13,615 nucleotides of DNA from Spirochaetaceae bacterium (GTDB lineage: Bacteria > Spirochaetota > Spirochaetia > Treponematales > Treponemataceae), in contig JAISTZ010000040.1 in NCBI GenBank assembly GCA_031272345.1, forward strand, positions 1-13,615. Reading direction: 5' to 3'. This document shows positions 1-5,873 of the stretch, in pieces; position 1 is the stretch's first letter; each line of letters starts with the position of its first letter. The translations under genes were made by a program, and so were the position numbers. Below the pieces are notes generated by a model. That model saw only the letters and a list, made by a program, of their open reading frames with translations. It was not told the origin of the DNA and did no database searches.

Positions 1-195
1 CCCGGCCCAGCCGAACATCAGGATCTGGGCGTAGATCTCCTCGTCGCTCATGCGGGAGATCAGGGCCTCCGCCAGAACCTCGTGGGGGTAGTCGCTCCAG
101 AAGTCGATGTCCGCCGGGAGGGATTCCTGGGCCCCCAGGGTGAAGGGGAGGACGGCCCCCAGGAGGGCCAGGCCGACCCTGCGGAGGCCCCTCAC
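1..195 (-). CDS. N-terminus of exported glycoside hydrolase family 3-like protein (partial, continues past window edge)
   Basis: The 65 visible codons begin at GTG (195-193) and run off the left end. They open with a signal peptide: RGLRR, then a hydrophobic stretch rich in Leu, Gly, Ala and Val, with a plausible cleavage after LGA before QE. The mature part contains SRMSDEEIYAQILMFGWAG, which resembles the N-terminal segment of spirochaete GH3 beta-N-acetylhexosaminidase/beta-glucosidase proteins (an M-S/T-DEE...Q...GW/F-G pattern). Such enzymes cleave beta-linked N-acetylglucosamine or glucose, and the signal peptide places this one outside the cytoplasm. The GTG overlaps the trxB TGA (GTGA), so the gene is probably co-transcribed with trxB. 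No strong ribosome binding site precedes it; only a weak GGAAGG lies very close to the GTG. No catalytic residue is visible, so the family call rests on N-terminal resemblance only. Confidence 0.6.
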   Translation of the reverse strand, partial: MRGLRRVGLALLGAVLPFTLGAQESLPADIDFWSDYPHEVLAEALISRMSDEEIYAQILMFGWAG

Positions 196-1118
196 GCCTT
201 CCGTCCCCGCAGGTACTTCCCCGCGCTCACCGCTGCGATGGCCCCGTCCGAGGCCGCGGTGATTATCTGGCGGAGGGGTTTCGCCCTTACATCTCCGGCG
301 CAGAAGAGTCCCGGCACGGAGGTTTCCATGCCGTCCCCGGTAAGGACATAGCCCTCTCCGTCTGTCTTTACCCCGGGGGCAAGGGACGACCGGGGCACGA
401 ACCCCGCAAAGATGAAGACTCCCTCCGCCGCAAGGGTTTCCTCCGCGCCGGAGAGGGTGTCCCCCAGGATGAGGGACGACACCTTTTTGTCCCCCCGGAT
501 TTCCTTGACGACCCTGTTGTATTTTATGGTGATGTTTGGATGGGCCCTGACGCGGGACACAACTGCGGGGTCTGCCCGGAATTGGTCCCGCCGGTGGATC
601 AGGGTGACCTGGGAGGCCAGGGCGGCAAGGTAGAGGGATTCGTCGCAGGCGGAATTCCCGCCCCCCACCACCGCCACGGGTTTGCCCCGGAAAAAGGGCC
701 CGTCGCAGACCGCGCAGTAGGAGACCCCCCGGCCCGCGAAGGTTTCTTCCCCGGGGACGCCGAGTTTCCGGGGTTCCCCCCCGGTGGCAAGGAGCACCGC
801 CCCTGCGGAACAGGTCCCCCTGTCCGAAACCACCGTGAACCGGTCACCCTCTTTGCGAACCTCAAGGACTCTGGCGGACTCAAAGGCCGCCCCGGCCGCG
901 CGGGCCTGGTGTTCCATGGCCTCGGCCAGGGCCGCTCCGCCGGGCGCGGGAAAAAGGCCCGGATAGTTTTCCAGGGAAAGGATGTTCAGGGCCTGGCCCC
1001 CGGAAACGCCCCCCTCGCAGAGCACCAGGGTGGAAAGGTCCGCCCGGCCCGCGTACACCGCGGCGGCCAACCCCGCGGCCCCCGCTCCGATGATGATGAA
1101 ATCAGTTTCTCGCTCCAC
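192..1118 (-). CDS. trxB: Thioredoxin reductase (NADPH-dependent flavoprotein disulfide reductase)
   Basis: This 308-aa protein is the usual length for bacterial low-molecular-weight thioredoxin reductase, which passes electrons from NADPH through FAD and a redox-active disulfide to thioredoxin in the cytoplasm. With the GTG start at 1118, the FAD-binding GAGAAG is at residues 11-16. The active-site CAVC is at 135-138 in YCAVCDG, the NADPH-binding GGGNSA at 152-157 with HRRDQFRAD just after, and the C-terminal FAD motif CAGDVRAKPLRQI at 273-285. An in-frame TTG at 1157 would give 321 aa, but that TTG is part of the apparent -35 box (TTGCAT) and lies upstream of TATAAT. The GTG therefore fits better, leaving a leader of about 3 nt. 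The stop codon overlaps the GTG of the downstream GH3-like gene. The gene is divergent from the toxin-antitoxin pair, with 112 bp between start codons. Confidence 0.95.
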   Translation of the reverse strand: MERETDFIIIGAGAAGLAAAVYAGRADLSTLVLCEGGVSGGQALNILSLENYPGLFPAPGGAALAEAMEHQARAAGAAFESARVLEVRKEGDRFTVVSDRGTCSAGAVLLATGGEPRKLGVPGEETFAGRGVSYCAVCDGPFFRGKPVAVVGGGNSACDESLYLAALASQVTLIHRRDQFRADPAVVSRVRAHPNITIKYNRVVKEIRGDKKVSSLILGDTLSGAEETLAAEGVFIFAGFVPRSSLAPGVKTDGEGYVLTGDGMETSVPGLFCAGDVRAKPLRQIITAASDGAIAAVSAGKYLRGRKA

Positions 1119-1128
1119 AATGGGGGAG

Positions 1129-1157
1129 ATTATACCACAGGGCCGGGGCGGATGCAA
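1129..1157 (-). promoter_or_regulatory. trxB promoter, sigma70-like
   Basis: Reading the minus strand, a -35-like TTGCAT (1157-1152) is followed after exactly 17 nt by a consensus TATAAT (1134-1129), preceded by TGTGG. The GTG start of trxB begins 10 nt after the -10 box, so a start site at the A at 1121 would give a 3-nt leader. The -35 match is only partial. Confidence 0.75.
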
Positions 1158-1192
1158 CCCGTGGGGGCCTCTGCCGTGTAACAGCGGCGCGC

Positions 1193-1221
1193 TTGACAGT
1201 CCCGGTGTACTGCCTTACAAT
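1193..1221 (+). promoter_or_regulatory. vapBC promoter, sigma70-like, with a possible operator in the spacer
   Basis: A perfect TTGACA (1193-1198), a 17-nt spacer and TACAAT (1216-1221) form a near-consensus promoter. The antitoxin ATG is only 9 nt after the -10 box. An imperfect inverted repeat (GACAGT at 1195-1200 facing ACTGCC at 1209-1214) lies inside the promoter. It could be an autoregulatory site for the antitoxin, but it is short and may be chance. Confidence 0.75.
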
Positions 1222-1230
1222 GTCCTTATC

Positions 1231-1497
1231 ATGACAGATATGGCAATAGAATTTGAATCGGTCGTGGAAGGCGATGGCATCCGCATCCCCGAAGCCTACC
1301 GAAACGCTTTGACGCGATTTACCGGGTCTATCCTGGTTACGTTGCGGGAAGGCGAGTCCGCCGCGCCGCAAAAAGCATCCGGCGCCAAGATCATCCCCCG
1401 CAGGGGGAGCGGTCCCATAACCGAGGCCAATTTTGCCGCTATGCGCGTAAACACCCGGAACTGGAAGTTCGACCGCAGGACAGCGAATGAACGGTAA
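1231..1497 (+). CDS. Putative AbrB/VapB-like antitoxin of a toxin-antitoxin pair
   Basis: This 88-aa protein lies immediately before a PIN-domain toxin and overlaps it by 11 nt, the normal order for a type II antitoxin-toxin operon. Residues about 5-40 (IEFESVVEGDGIRIP...GSILVTL) have the alternating beta pattern and RIP turn seen in AbrB/MazE/VapB-type swapped-hairpin DNA-binding domains. The basic, polar C-terminal half (GAKIIPRRG...RTANER) would be the flexible toxin-binding tail. Expected role: bind and neutralise the PIN nuclease and repress the operon's own promoter. The start could be ATG 1231 or ATG 1240; neither has a Shine-Dalgarno site, and 1231 leaves almost no leader. The open frame extends upstream across the promoter, but that part is antisense to trxB and is rejected. 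Antitoxin identity is inferred mainly from context. Confidence 0.75.
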   Translation: MTDMAIEFESVVEGDGIRIPEAYRNALTRFTGSILVTLREGESAAPQKASGAKIIPRRGSGPITEANFAAMRVNTRNWKFDRRTANER

Positions 1498-1909
1498 CAG
1501 GGTCAGGGTATTTTTCGATACAAATATTATCGTTTATGGCTACTCTGACGACGATCCTGTCAAAAAGCGGAAGGCCGTGCAGACGCTTAACGAATATCAC
1601 AGCTTTATAAGTACCCAGGTGTTGAATGAGTTTTGTAATGTGTGCATAAGAGATTTAGAGAGGAGCGAGTCGGAAATCCAGGAGTGTATTGATGAACTTC
1701 AAACGATATGCGACCTGTATATTACCGACGCGAATACAGTCGCCCGTGCCCTTAAAATACGTGCTCGCTACCGGTATTCTTATTATGATTGTTTAATACT
1801 TGCCTCTGCTCTGGAATGCGGCTGCGCTTACCTTTTCTCCGAAGATATGCGGGACGGCCAAGTCATAGCGGGAATGACCATACGGAATATTTTCCGGGAG
1901 GCGGGCTGA
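1487..1909 (+). CDS. PIN-domain toxin (VapC-like ribonuclease)
   Basis: This 140-aa single-domain PIN protein has the usual length for VapC-type toxins, which are Mg2+-dependent endoribonucleases that cut tRNA, rRNA or mRNA when freed from antitoxin. The acidic metal-binding residues are visible: D11 in FFDTNIIV, E48 in STQVLNEF, D101 in YYDCLILASA, and D120/D123 in SEDMRDGQ. All are in the expected order, so the toxin appears catalytically intact. Translation is probably coupled to the antitoxin gene, whose last codons overlap this start. Two 60-base lines that I counted within it are 40% G+C, well below the surrounding genes, which suggests recent acquisition. The exact RNA target cannot be read from the sequence. 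Confidence 0.88.
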   Translation: MNGNRVRVFFDTNIIVYGYSDDDPVKKRKAVQTLNEYHSFISTQVLNEFCNVCIRDLERSESEIQECIDELQTICDLYITDANTVARALKIRARYRYSYYDCLILASALECGCAYLFSEDMRDGQVIAGMTIRNIFREAG

Positions 1910-1976
1910 AACGCTGAGCGTAGCCCGGACAAAGGAAGAACACCCCGGACTTCACCCCGCCATTCACTCCGTCTGT

Positions 1977-2000
1977 ACCGCCCGTGGGGTCCGCGGTTTT
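1977..2000 (+). terminator. Possible weak intrinsic terminator after the toxin gene
   Basis: ACCGC (1977-1981) can pair with GCGGT (1993-1997) across an 11-nt loop, and TTTT (1997-2000) follows. It lies in the 98-bp gap between the convergent toxin and acyltransferase genes. The stem is short and the U-tract brief, so this is tentative. Nothing else was recognised in this gap. Confidence 0.35.
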
Positions 2001-2007
2001 CCCTTGA

Positions 2008-2700
2008 TTACAGAAATTCCAGGTGTTCGCACGGGGCGCCGGAGGAGTATTCACCCCGCAGTTCCTCCGGAAGGAGGGCCGCTATCTGGCCCATCAGCTC
2101 GTCCGCCAGTTCCGCCCGCTCGGCCCTGGTGGTGGTTTCCCCGGAGCGCTTGAAATAGAAGGGCCGCCCCACCCGGAAGCGGATAGGGGTGCGCCTGAAC
2201 CGTCTGAGGTTGCGCCAGAAATTCTGCCCCCCGTAATGGGCCACCGGAAGCACCGGCGCTCCGGTGAGCATGGCGAGCTGCACTATCCCCGCTCGTCCCT
2301 TCCGCAGGATTCCGTCGCCGCTCCTGGTGCCCTCCGGGGCGATTCCGATGAACGCCCCCTGCCGCATCATCTCTTGTACGCGCCTGAAGGTCTCCACATA
2401 CGCGCCGCCCCTGGTGATGGGAATCGCGTTGAAGGTGTCGAGCAAAAAGGCCATGAGGGGGTTGTTCCAGGTGGTGTCTTTGATGATTCCCACCAGGGGA
2501 GTAGGGTAGGCACAGCACACCAGCACGGGCACTTCCAGAAAGTTGATGTGATTCACCGCGATGATCATGGGCTGGATCGCCCCTGTGCCGTCTTCTTTTG
2601 CGCCTCTTACGGCCGCCACATATTCGGCGTCGTCAATCTTGCAGAGCAGCCACAGGAGAATCCGCAGGATGCGCATCACGATAGCCCGCCGCAGGTTCAT
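2008..2700 (-). CDS. PlsC-type 1-acyl-sn-glycerol-3-phosphate acyltransferase family protein
   Basis: This 230-aa protein belongs to the PlsC/LPLAT family, membrane-associated enzymes that acylate lysophosphatidic acid to phosphatidic acid. A hydrophobic N-terminal segment (residues about 9-20) suits membrane association. The motif I region is NHINFLE at 50-56. The catalytic His is H51, but the usual HX4D aspartate is replaced by E56. Motif III is present as PEGTRSGDG (122-130), and a motif IV-like PVLPV is at 149-153. The ATG lies 3 nt after the stop of the lipid-kinase gene, with GGAG 8 nt upstream, so the two genes form an operon. DagK-type and PlsC-type enzymes both yield phosphatidic acid, from diacylglycerol and from lysophosphatidic acid respectively. 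The exact acceptor is not certain. Confidence 0.85.
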   Translation of the reverse strand: MNLRRAIVMRILRILLWLLCKIDDAEYVAAVRGAKEDGTGAIQPMIIAVNHINFLEVPVLVCCAYPTPLVGIIKDTTWNNPLMAFLLDTFNAIPITRGGAYVETFRRVQEMMRQGAFIGIAPEGTRSGDGILRKGRAGIVQLAMLTGAPVLPVAHYGGQNFWRNLRRFRRTPIRFRVGRPFYFKRSGETTTRAERAELADELMGQIAALLPEELRGEYSSGAPCEHLEFL

Positions 2701-2703
2701 CCC

Positions 2704-3678
2704 TCATGCTCCTATCAGCCTGAGACAGCCGGGGACACATTCCACCTCCAGGTCCTTTCCGTCGAGGCAGATCGTTTCGCCGTCCGAGTGGGCCACCATG
2801 CCCCCCTCCAGGGCCTTGAAGGTGTACCGGAGGGAGCGCGCTTTGGTGACTCCCCCGCACAGGTGCTGGGTGCCCTTGGTGTAGTGCAGGATGATTTTGA
2901 CCACCTGGCTCCGGGAGCGGTGCTCCGCCATGCAGAGGTCCAGGGCGCCGTCGTCGAGCCTGGCGTCGGGGCCCATGAAGAAGCTGCCCCCCATGCGCCT
3001 GCCGTTCATAATTGACGCGATGATGGCGGGGAGAGTCTGGGATTTTTCCACAGCCTCCCCTGTTTCCGGGGATTGCTCGGTCCAGTGAACCTCCAGGATG
3101 GGGGAGGGCGGAAAGGTGACCGCCATCTTTATGGCCCCCAGGGCGTAGGCCAGGCCGCTCTGGACGTGGAGCTTTGCGGCTTCCAGGCCCACCATGGTGT
3201 CGAACCCGATGCCCACGCCGTTGATGAAGTACCGCCCCTGGGGGTAGTAACCCCCGGTCACCTTGCCCGCGTCGATTGTGCGGTATTCCCCAGCCACCAG
3301 GGTCCTGAGGGCGCCCTCCACATCCGTGGGGATGCGGGTGCTTGAGGTGAAGTCGTTCCCCCGCCCGATGGGAAGAATCCCCATGAGGGGCGGTTCCGGA
3401 AAGTCCCGCTTTCTGCGGAGGAGACCGTTCACCACCTCGTTGCACGTGCCGTCTCCCCCGGCGGCAACGACGGCCGTATCTTTATCCAGGGGAAGATTTT
3501 GGACAAGTTCTATCCCATGACCGGCGCTCTTGGTGAACAGGATTTCATATCCGGCGCCGCCGGCTTTCAAAAATTCTTCGATTTTTGGGGCCAGTTTTAA
3601 AGCCTTGCCCTTGCCGGCGATCGGATTTAAAACGACCAAAAACCTCCACGCTCCCTTTACAGTGCTTGAAGAAGTCAT
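2704..3678 (-). CDS. Diacylglycerol kinase-family lipid kinase (DagK/YegS/BmrU type)
   Basis: This 324-aa protein matches the length and motif order of soluble bacterial lipid kinases that phosphorylate diacylglycerol or a related lipid with ATP. Visible motifs are an N-terminal beta strand and LNPIAGKGKA (17-26), the nucleotide-binding GGDGTCNEVVNG (74-85), and LPIGRGNDF (102-110), the counterpart of the family's GTxND segment. The start ATG at 3678 follows a -10 box (TATACA) by only 7 nt. A longer frame begins at 3765 but crosses the promoter and a T-run and would lack family resemblance there, so 3678 is preferred. It is the first gene of an operon with the PlsC-type acyltransferase. DagB-like diacylglycerol kinase activity is the likeliest role; ceramide or another lipid remains possible. 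Confidence 0.88.
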   Translation of the reverse strand: MTSSSTVKGAWRFLVVLNPIAGKGKALKLAPKIEEFLKAGGAGYEILFTKSAGHGIELVQNLPLDKDTAVVAAGGDGTCNEVVNGLLRRKRDFPEPPLMGILPIGRGNDFTSSTRIPTDVEGALRTLVAGEYRTIDAGKVTGGYYPQGRYFINGVGIGFDTMVGLEAAKLHVQSGLAYALGAIKMAVTFPPSPILEVHWTEQSPETGEAVEKSQTLPAIIASIMNGRRMGGSFFMGPDARLDDGALDLCMAEHRSRSQVVKIILHYTKGTQHLCGGVTKARSLRYTFKALEGGMVAHSDGETICLDGKDLEVECVPGCLRLIGA

Positions 3679-3685
3679 GGTATCA

Positions 3686-3714
3686 TGTATACACCAAAAA
3701 CCGCCGGAGGTAAA
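3686..3714 (-). promoter_or_regulatory. Lipid kinase promoter, sigma70-like, predicted leaderless
   Basis: On the minus strand, TTTACC (3714-3709), a 17-nt spacer and TATACA (3691-3686) are followed by 7 nt and then the ATG at 3678. Transcription would start at or next to the A of ATG, and no Shine-Dalgarno sequence is present. Both hexamers are moderate matches. Confidence 0.6.
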
Positions 3715-3724
3715 GGGCTTCATC

Positions 3725-3745
3725 AAAAAAAAGAGGGAGAATCCC
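3725..3745 (-). terminator. Possible intrinsic terminator after the MBL-fold hydrolase gene
   Basis: On the minus strand a small GGGA-TTC-TCCC hairpin (3745-3735) is followed two bases later by eight T residues (3732-3725). It sits 50 nt after the hydrolase stop and just upstream of the lipid-kinase promoter, where a terminator is expected. The 4-bp stem is weak. Confidence 0.4.
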
Positions 3746-3794
3746 GCCCATTGCCAGGGAAGCACTGAAAACCCAATGGTTTTTAGCGCACTCC

Positions 3795-4496
3795 CTACAC
3801 CGGCAGGGGGTTCCGTGCCAGGGTGAAGCCCCAGCTTTCGTGCCCGGGGTACACCACCGTGTCCCCGGGAAGCTCCCCCAGAAGGCGGCGGAGGCTTTTT
3901 TCCATGTCGGCCTCGCTGCTTTCAGGGAAGTCCGTGCGCCCCCAGGTGCCGTAGAACATGGTGTCCCCGGAGATGAGGGCCCGTTCCTGGGGAGTGTAGA
4001 AGCACAGGGACCCCTGGGTGTGCCCCGGGGTGTGCAGGACCCTCCAGAGGGAAGCGGCTTGCCGCACCTCATCCCCCGGGTCGGCGTCTTTAAAGACCGA
4101 GCCCAGGTTGACTCCCTCCCCCAGGGGGACGTTTGCCTCCGGGAGGGCCCCCAGAGCGGCCGCAAAGCCCCTCCCCAGGCCCAGGTCCCGGAGGTTCCGT
4201 CCTGTCCGGGCGGACATGCCGGGACCGAAGAGCCCCCCGTCCAGGGGATGGAGGGCTATGGGGATGGGGGGAAAAGCTTTCCGAAGGGCCCCCAGGCCCA
4301 TGACGTGGTCGAAATGCCCGTGGGTAAGGACCACCGCCTTCGGCTCAAGGCCGCGCTGTTGAATCAGATCGGCGCAGGATTCGTCCCCAGGATCAATCAC
4401 CATGACGGGCTGGGGGGAATCGCCCTTTTTGGGACCCAGGGGCACGAAGATCGTGTTCACCGACAAAAAGCCCGAGGGGACTACCGTTATCTTCAT
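3795..4496 (-). CDS. Metallo-beta-lactamase-fold hydrolase (glyoxalase II-like)
   Basis: This 233-aa protein has the full metal-ligand set of the MBL fold. THGHFDH is at residues 58-64, H159 in HTPGHTQG, D178 in SGDTMF, and H219 in YPGHE. The pattern resembles small glyoxalase II-like or YcbL-like hydrolases, which hydrolyse thioesters such as S-lactoylglutathione with two metal ions; the real substrate is unknown. There is a relatively long insert between the first motif and H159 (residues about 65-150). The start ATG overlaps the stop of the RNA-binding protein gene (ATGA, 4496-4493), indicating translational coupling. No signal peptide is visible, so it is probably cytoplasmic. Confidence 0.87.
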   Translation of the reverse strand: MKITVVPSGFLSVNTIFVPLGPKKGDSPQPVMVIDPGDESCADLIQQRGLEPKAVVLTHGHFDHVMGLGALRKAFPPIPIALHPLDGGLFGPGMSARTGRNLRDLGLGRGFAAALGALPEANVPLGEGVNLGSVFKDADPGDEVRQAASLWRVLHTPGHTQGSLCFYTPQERALISGDTMFYGTWGRTDFPESSEADMEKSLRRLLGELPGDTVVYPGHESWGFTLARNPLPV

Positions 4497-5104
4497 TCAG
4501 CCTCGGCCTCTCCCGGGCTTTCCGGCGCCGGGGGCGCGGCAGCCTCAGCCGGAGGGGCCTCGTCCTTCTTGCGGGAATAGCTGACCGAAAGGGGCCGCCC
4601 CCGGTATTCCCGGCCGTTCAGGGAGGTGATGGCGTTCTCAGCGTCCTCGGAAAAAAGCTGGATGAACGAGTAGTTGTCGAACACGTGGATCTCCCCGATT
4701 CTGTCCTGGGGAATACCCGCCCCCTGGATGATCAGGGTGACCAGATCCCTGGGGAAGACCCGTTTGTTTTTTCCCACGCTGATGAAGATCGTGGCGGCCC
4801 TGGATTCGTCGATGACCGTGTACTTGGGCGGTCCCTTGGGCCTGAAGCCCTCGTCGGCCTTTTGGGGCCTTTTGGGGTGATGGTTGAACCGGTCGTCCCC
4901 GCCACGGCTGAAGCCCCGGCGCGCGCCCTGTTCGAGCATGACCTTGGCGAGGTAGCACCCCACGTAGCTGCGCCGCGAAAGGGGCACGGTCTTTTTGAAA
5001 ATCCTCTTGAGCCTGGTGATCTCGATAAGGTTTTCTTCGTTTTGAATTCGCTGAACCGCATCTTGCAGCAGTGCGACATACTCTTCGTCATTGAATCTGA
5101 GCAT
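4493..5104 (-). CDS. Stand-alone DbpA-type RNA-binding (RRM) domain protein
   Basis: This 203-aa protein carries, at residues about 104-176, the RRM-like domain normally found at the C-terminus of DbpA/CsdA DEAD-box helicases: ATIFISVGKNK, a GIPQDRIGEI segment, FDNYSFIQL and NGREYRGRPLSV. No helicase motifs (DEAD, SAT or Walker A) are present. Instead, residues 1-60 form a charged alpha-helical segment of unknown function, followed by a basic linker rich in Arg, Gly and Lys (61-95). The tail (177-203) is low-complexity Pro/Ala/Glu. It probably binds structured RNA, perhaps as an accessory to a helicase encoded elsewhere. It is the first gene of a two-gene operon with the MBL-fold hydrolase. 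GGGG directly precedes the ATG, and an AAGGAG lies 11 nt upstream. Confidence 0.82.
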   Translation of the reverse strand: MLRFNDEEYVALLQDAVQRIQNEENLIEITRLKRIFKKTVPLSRRSYVGCYLAKVMLEQGARRGFSRGGDDRFNHHPKRPQKADEGFRPKGPPKYTVIDESRAATIFISVGKNKRVFPRDLVTLIIQGAGIPQDRIGEIHVFDNYSFIQLFSEDAENAITSLNGREYRGRPLSVSYSRKKDEAPPAEAAAPPAPESPGEAEAE

Positions 5105-5121
5105 CCCCGTTGTATCTCCTT

Positions 5122-5151
5122 ACTATAAACTCAAGTAAAAGGGTCCGTCAA
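5122..5151 (-). promoter_or_regulatory. Promoter for the RRM-hydrolase operon
   Basis: On the minus strand TTGACG (5151-5146), an 18-nt spacer and TATAGT (5127-5122) form a good sigma70-like promoter; TTATAG at 17 nt is an alternative -10. The start codon is 17 nt beyond the -10 box, so the leader would be about 11 nt. The AAGGAG visible in the DNA would then lie mostly upstream of the transcription start. The 64-bp gap from the clpP stop to this gene shows no clear terminator. Confidence 0.65.
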
Positions 5152-5168
5152 AAAATTGAAACAGCCCC

Positions 5169-5792
5169 TCAAACTCCTTTTGCCAATTCCGACCTGGTTG
5201 CGGCTATCTTGGAAACCAGGCCGTATTCCTTTGCTTCTTCGGCGTTCATCCAGTAGTCCCGGTCGGTGTCTTTTTTGACGATCTCCAGGTCCTTCCCCGT
5301 TTCCAGGGCGATGATCCGGTTGAGCTTGTCCCGAAGTTTTTCCAGCTCCTGGGCGTGGATCTCTATTTCCGTGGCAACCCCCTTGATGCCGCTGAGGGGC
5401 TGGTGAATCAGGTAGTGGCTGTTCGGCAGGGCGATCCGGCGCTCCCTTGGGGCCGCCAGCAGAATCAGAGCCCCCGCGCTTGCCGCAAGGCCCATGCCGA
5501 TGGTGTACACCGGCGCGGACACAAAGCGGATGATGTCGAAAATAGCGAACCCCGCGTCCACGTCCCCCCCGGGGGAATCGATGAACACGTAGATGGGCTC
5601 GGGCGAATCGGACTCCAGAATCAGCAGTTGCCGGGCGATTTTTTCCGCCAGCTCCTTGTTCACCTCCCCGGCGAGCAGGACCTGCCTGGTCTTCATGAAC
5701 CGCAGGACCAGGGCGTCCTGGGTCTCGGGGGCCTCGGTTTTCTTTTGTGTTTCCCCTTCTTCGTCACATTTTCTGCGGCAATCCGCCCTCAT
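5169..5792 (-). CDS. clpP: ATP-dependent Clp protease proteolytic subunit (divergent ClpP)
   Basis: From ATG 5792 this encodes 207 aa. The ClpP family forms a double-heptamer serine peptidase that degrades proteins fed by ClpX or ClpA-type ATPases. The catalytic triad is intact: S105 in GLAASAG, H130 in HYLIHQP, and D179 in DTDRDYW. IDSPGGDVDAG marks the oxyanion-hole region. An ATG 30 nt upstream (5822) would add 10 residues, but it has no ribosome binding site, whereas AAGGAG sits 6 nt before ATG 5792, so 5792 is preferred. The N-terminus (MRADCRRKCDEE...) is charged and Cys-containing. It lacks the usual opening of canonical ClpP, so it may be a second, specialised paralogue. No clpX lies beside it. 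Confidence 0.9.
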   Translation of the reverse strand: MRADCRRKCDEEGETQKKTEAPETQDALVLRFMKTRQVLLAGEVNKELAEKIARQLLILESDSPEPIYVFIDSPGGDVDAGFAIFDIIRFVSAPVYTIGMGLAASAGALILLAAPRERRIALPNSHYLIHQPLSGIKGVATEIEIHAQELEKLRDKLNRIIALETGKDLEIVKKDTDRDYWMNAEEAKEYGLVSKIAATRSELAKGV

Positions 5793-5798
5793 GGCGCA

Positions 5799-5804
5799 CT
5801 CCTT
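5799..5804 (-). promoter_or_regulatory. clpP ribosome binding site deciding the start
   Basis: AAGGAG on the minus strand is 6 nt upstream of ATG 5792. The alternative ATG at 5822 has no such site. This is the main reason for choosing the shorter ClpP. Confidence 0.8.
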
Positions 5805-5809
5805 GGTGT

Positions 5810-5838
5810 TATTTTTGTGCATTGAACAACCTTGTCAA
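5810..5838 (-). promoter_or_regulatory. Possible clpP promoter with overlapping inverted repeat
   Basis: A perfect TTGACA (5838-5833, minus) is followed 17 nt later by only a poor -10-like AAAATA (5815-5810); AATAAC at 19-nt spacing is an alternative. A 5-6-5 inverted repeat, CTTGT/ACAAG (5831-5846), covers the -35 box and may be a regulator site. A transcript from here would include the AAGGAG before ATG 5792. The -10 is weak, so the call is tentative. Confidence 0.45.
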
Positions 5839-5873
5839 CCTACAAGAAAAATTAAAAAAAATCTATCCCCCGG

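Noticed and set aside
982..1230. N-terminal extension of the antitoxin frame antisense to trxB
   Set aside because: It crosses the vapBC promoter and has no family resemblance. The ATG at 1231 follows the -10 box.
2023..3015. 330-codon plus-strand frame across the acyltransferase and lipid kinase
   Set aside because: It spans two well-supported minus-strand genes and encodes low-complexity sequence.
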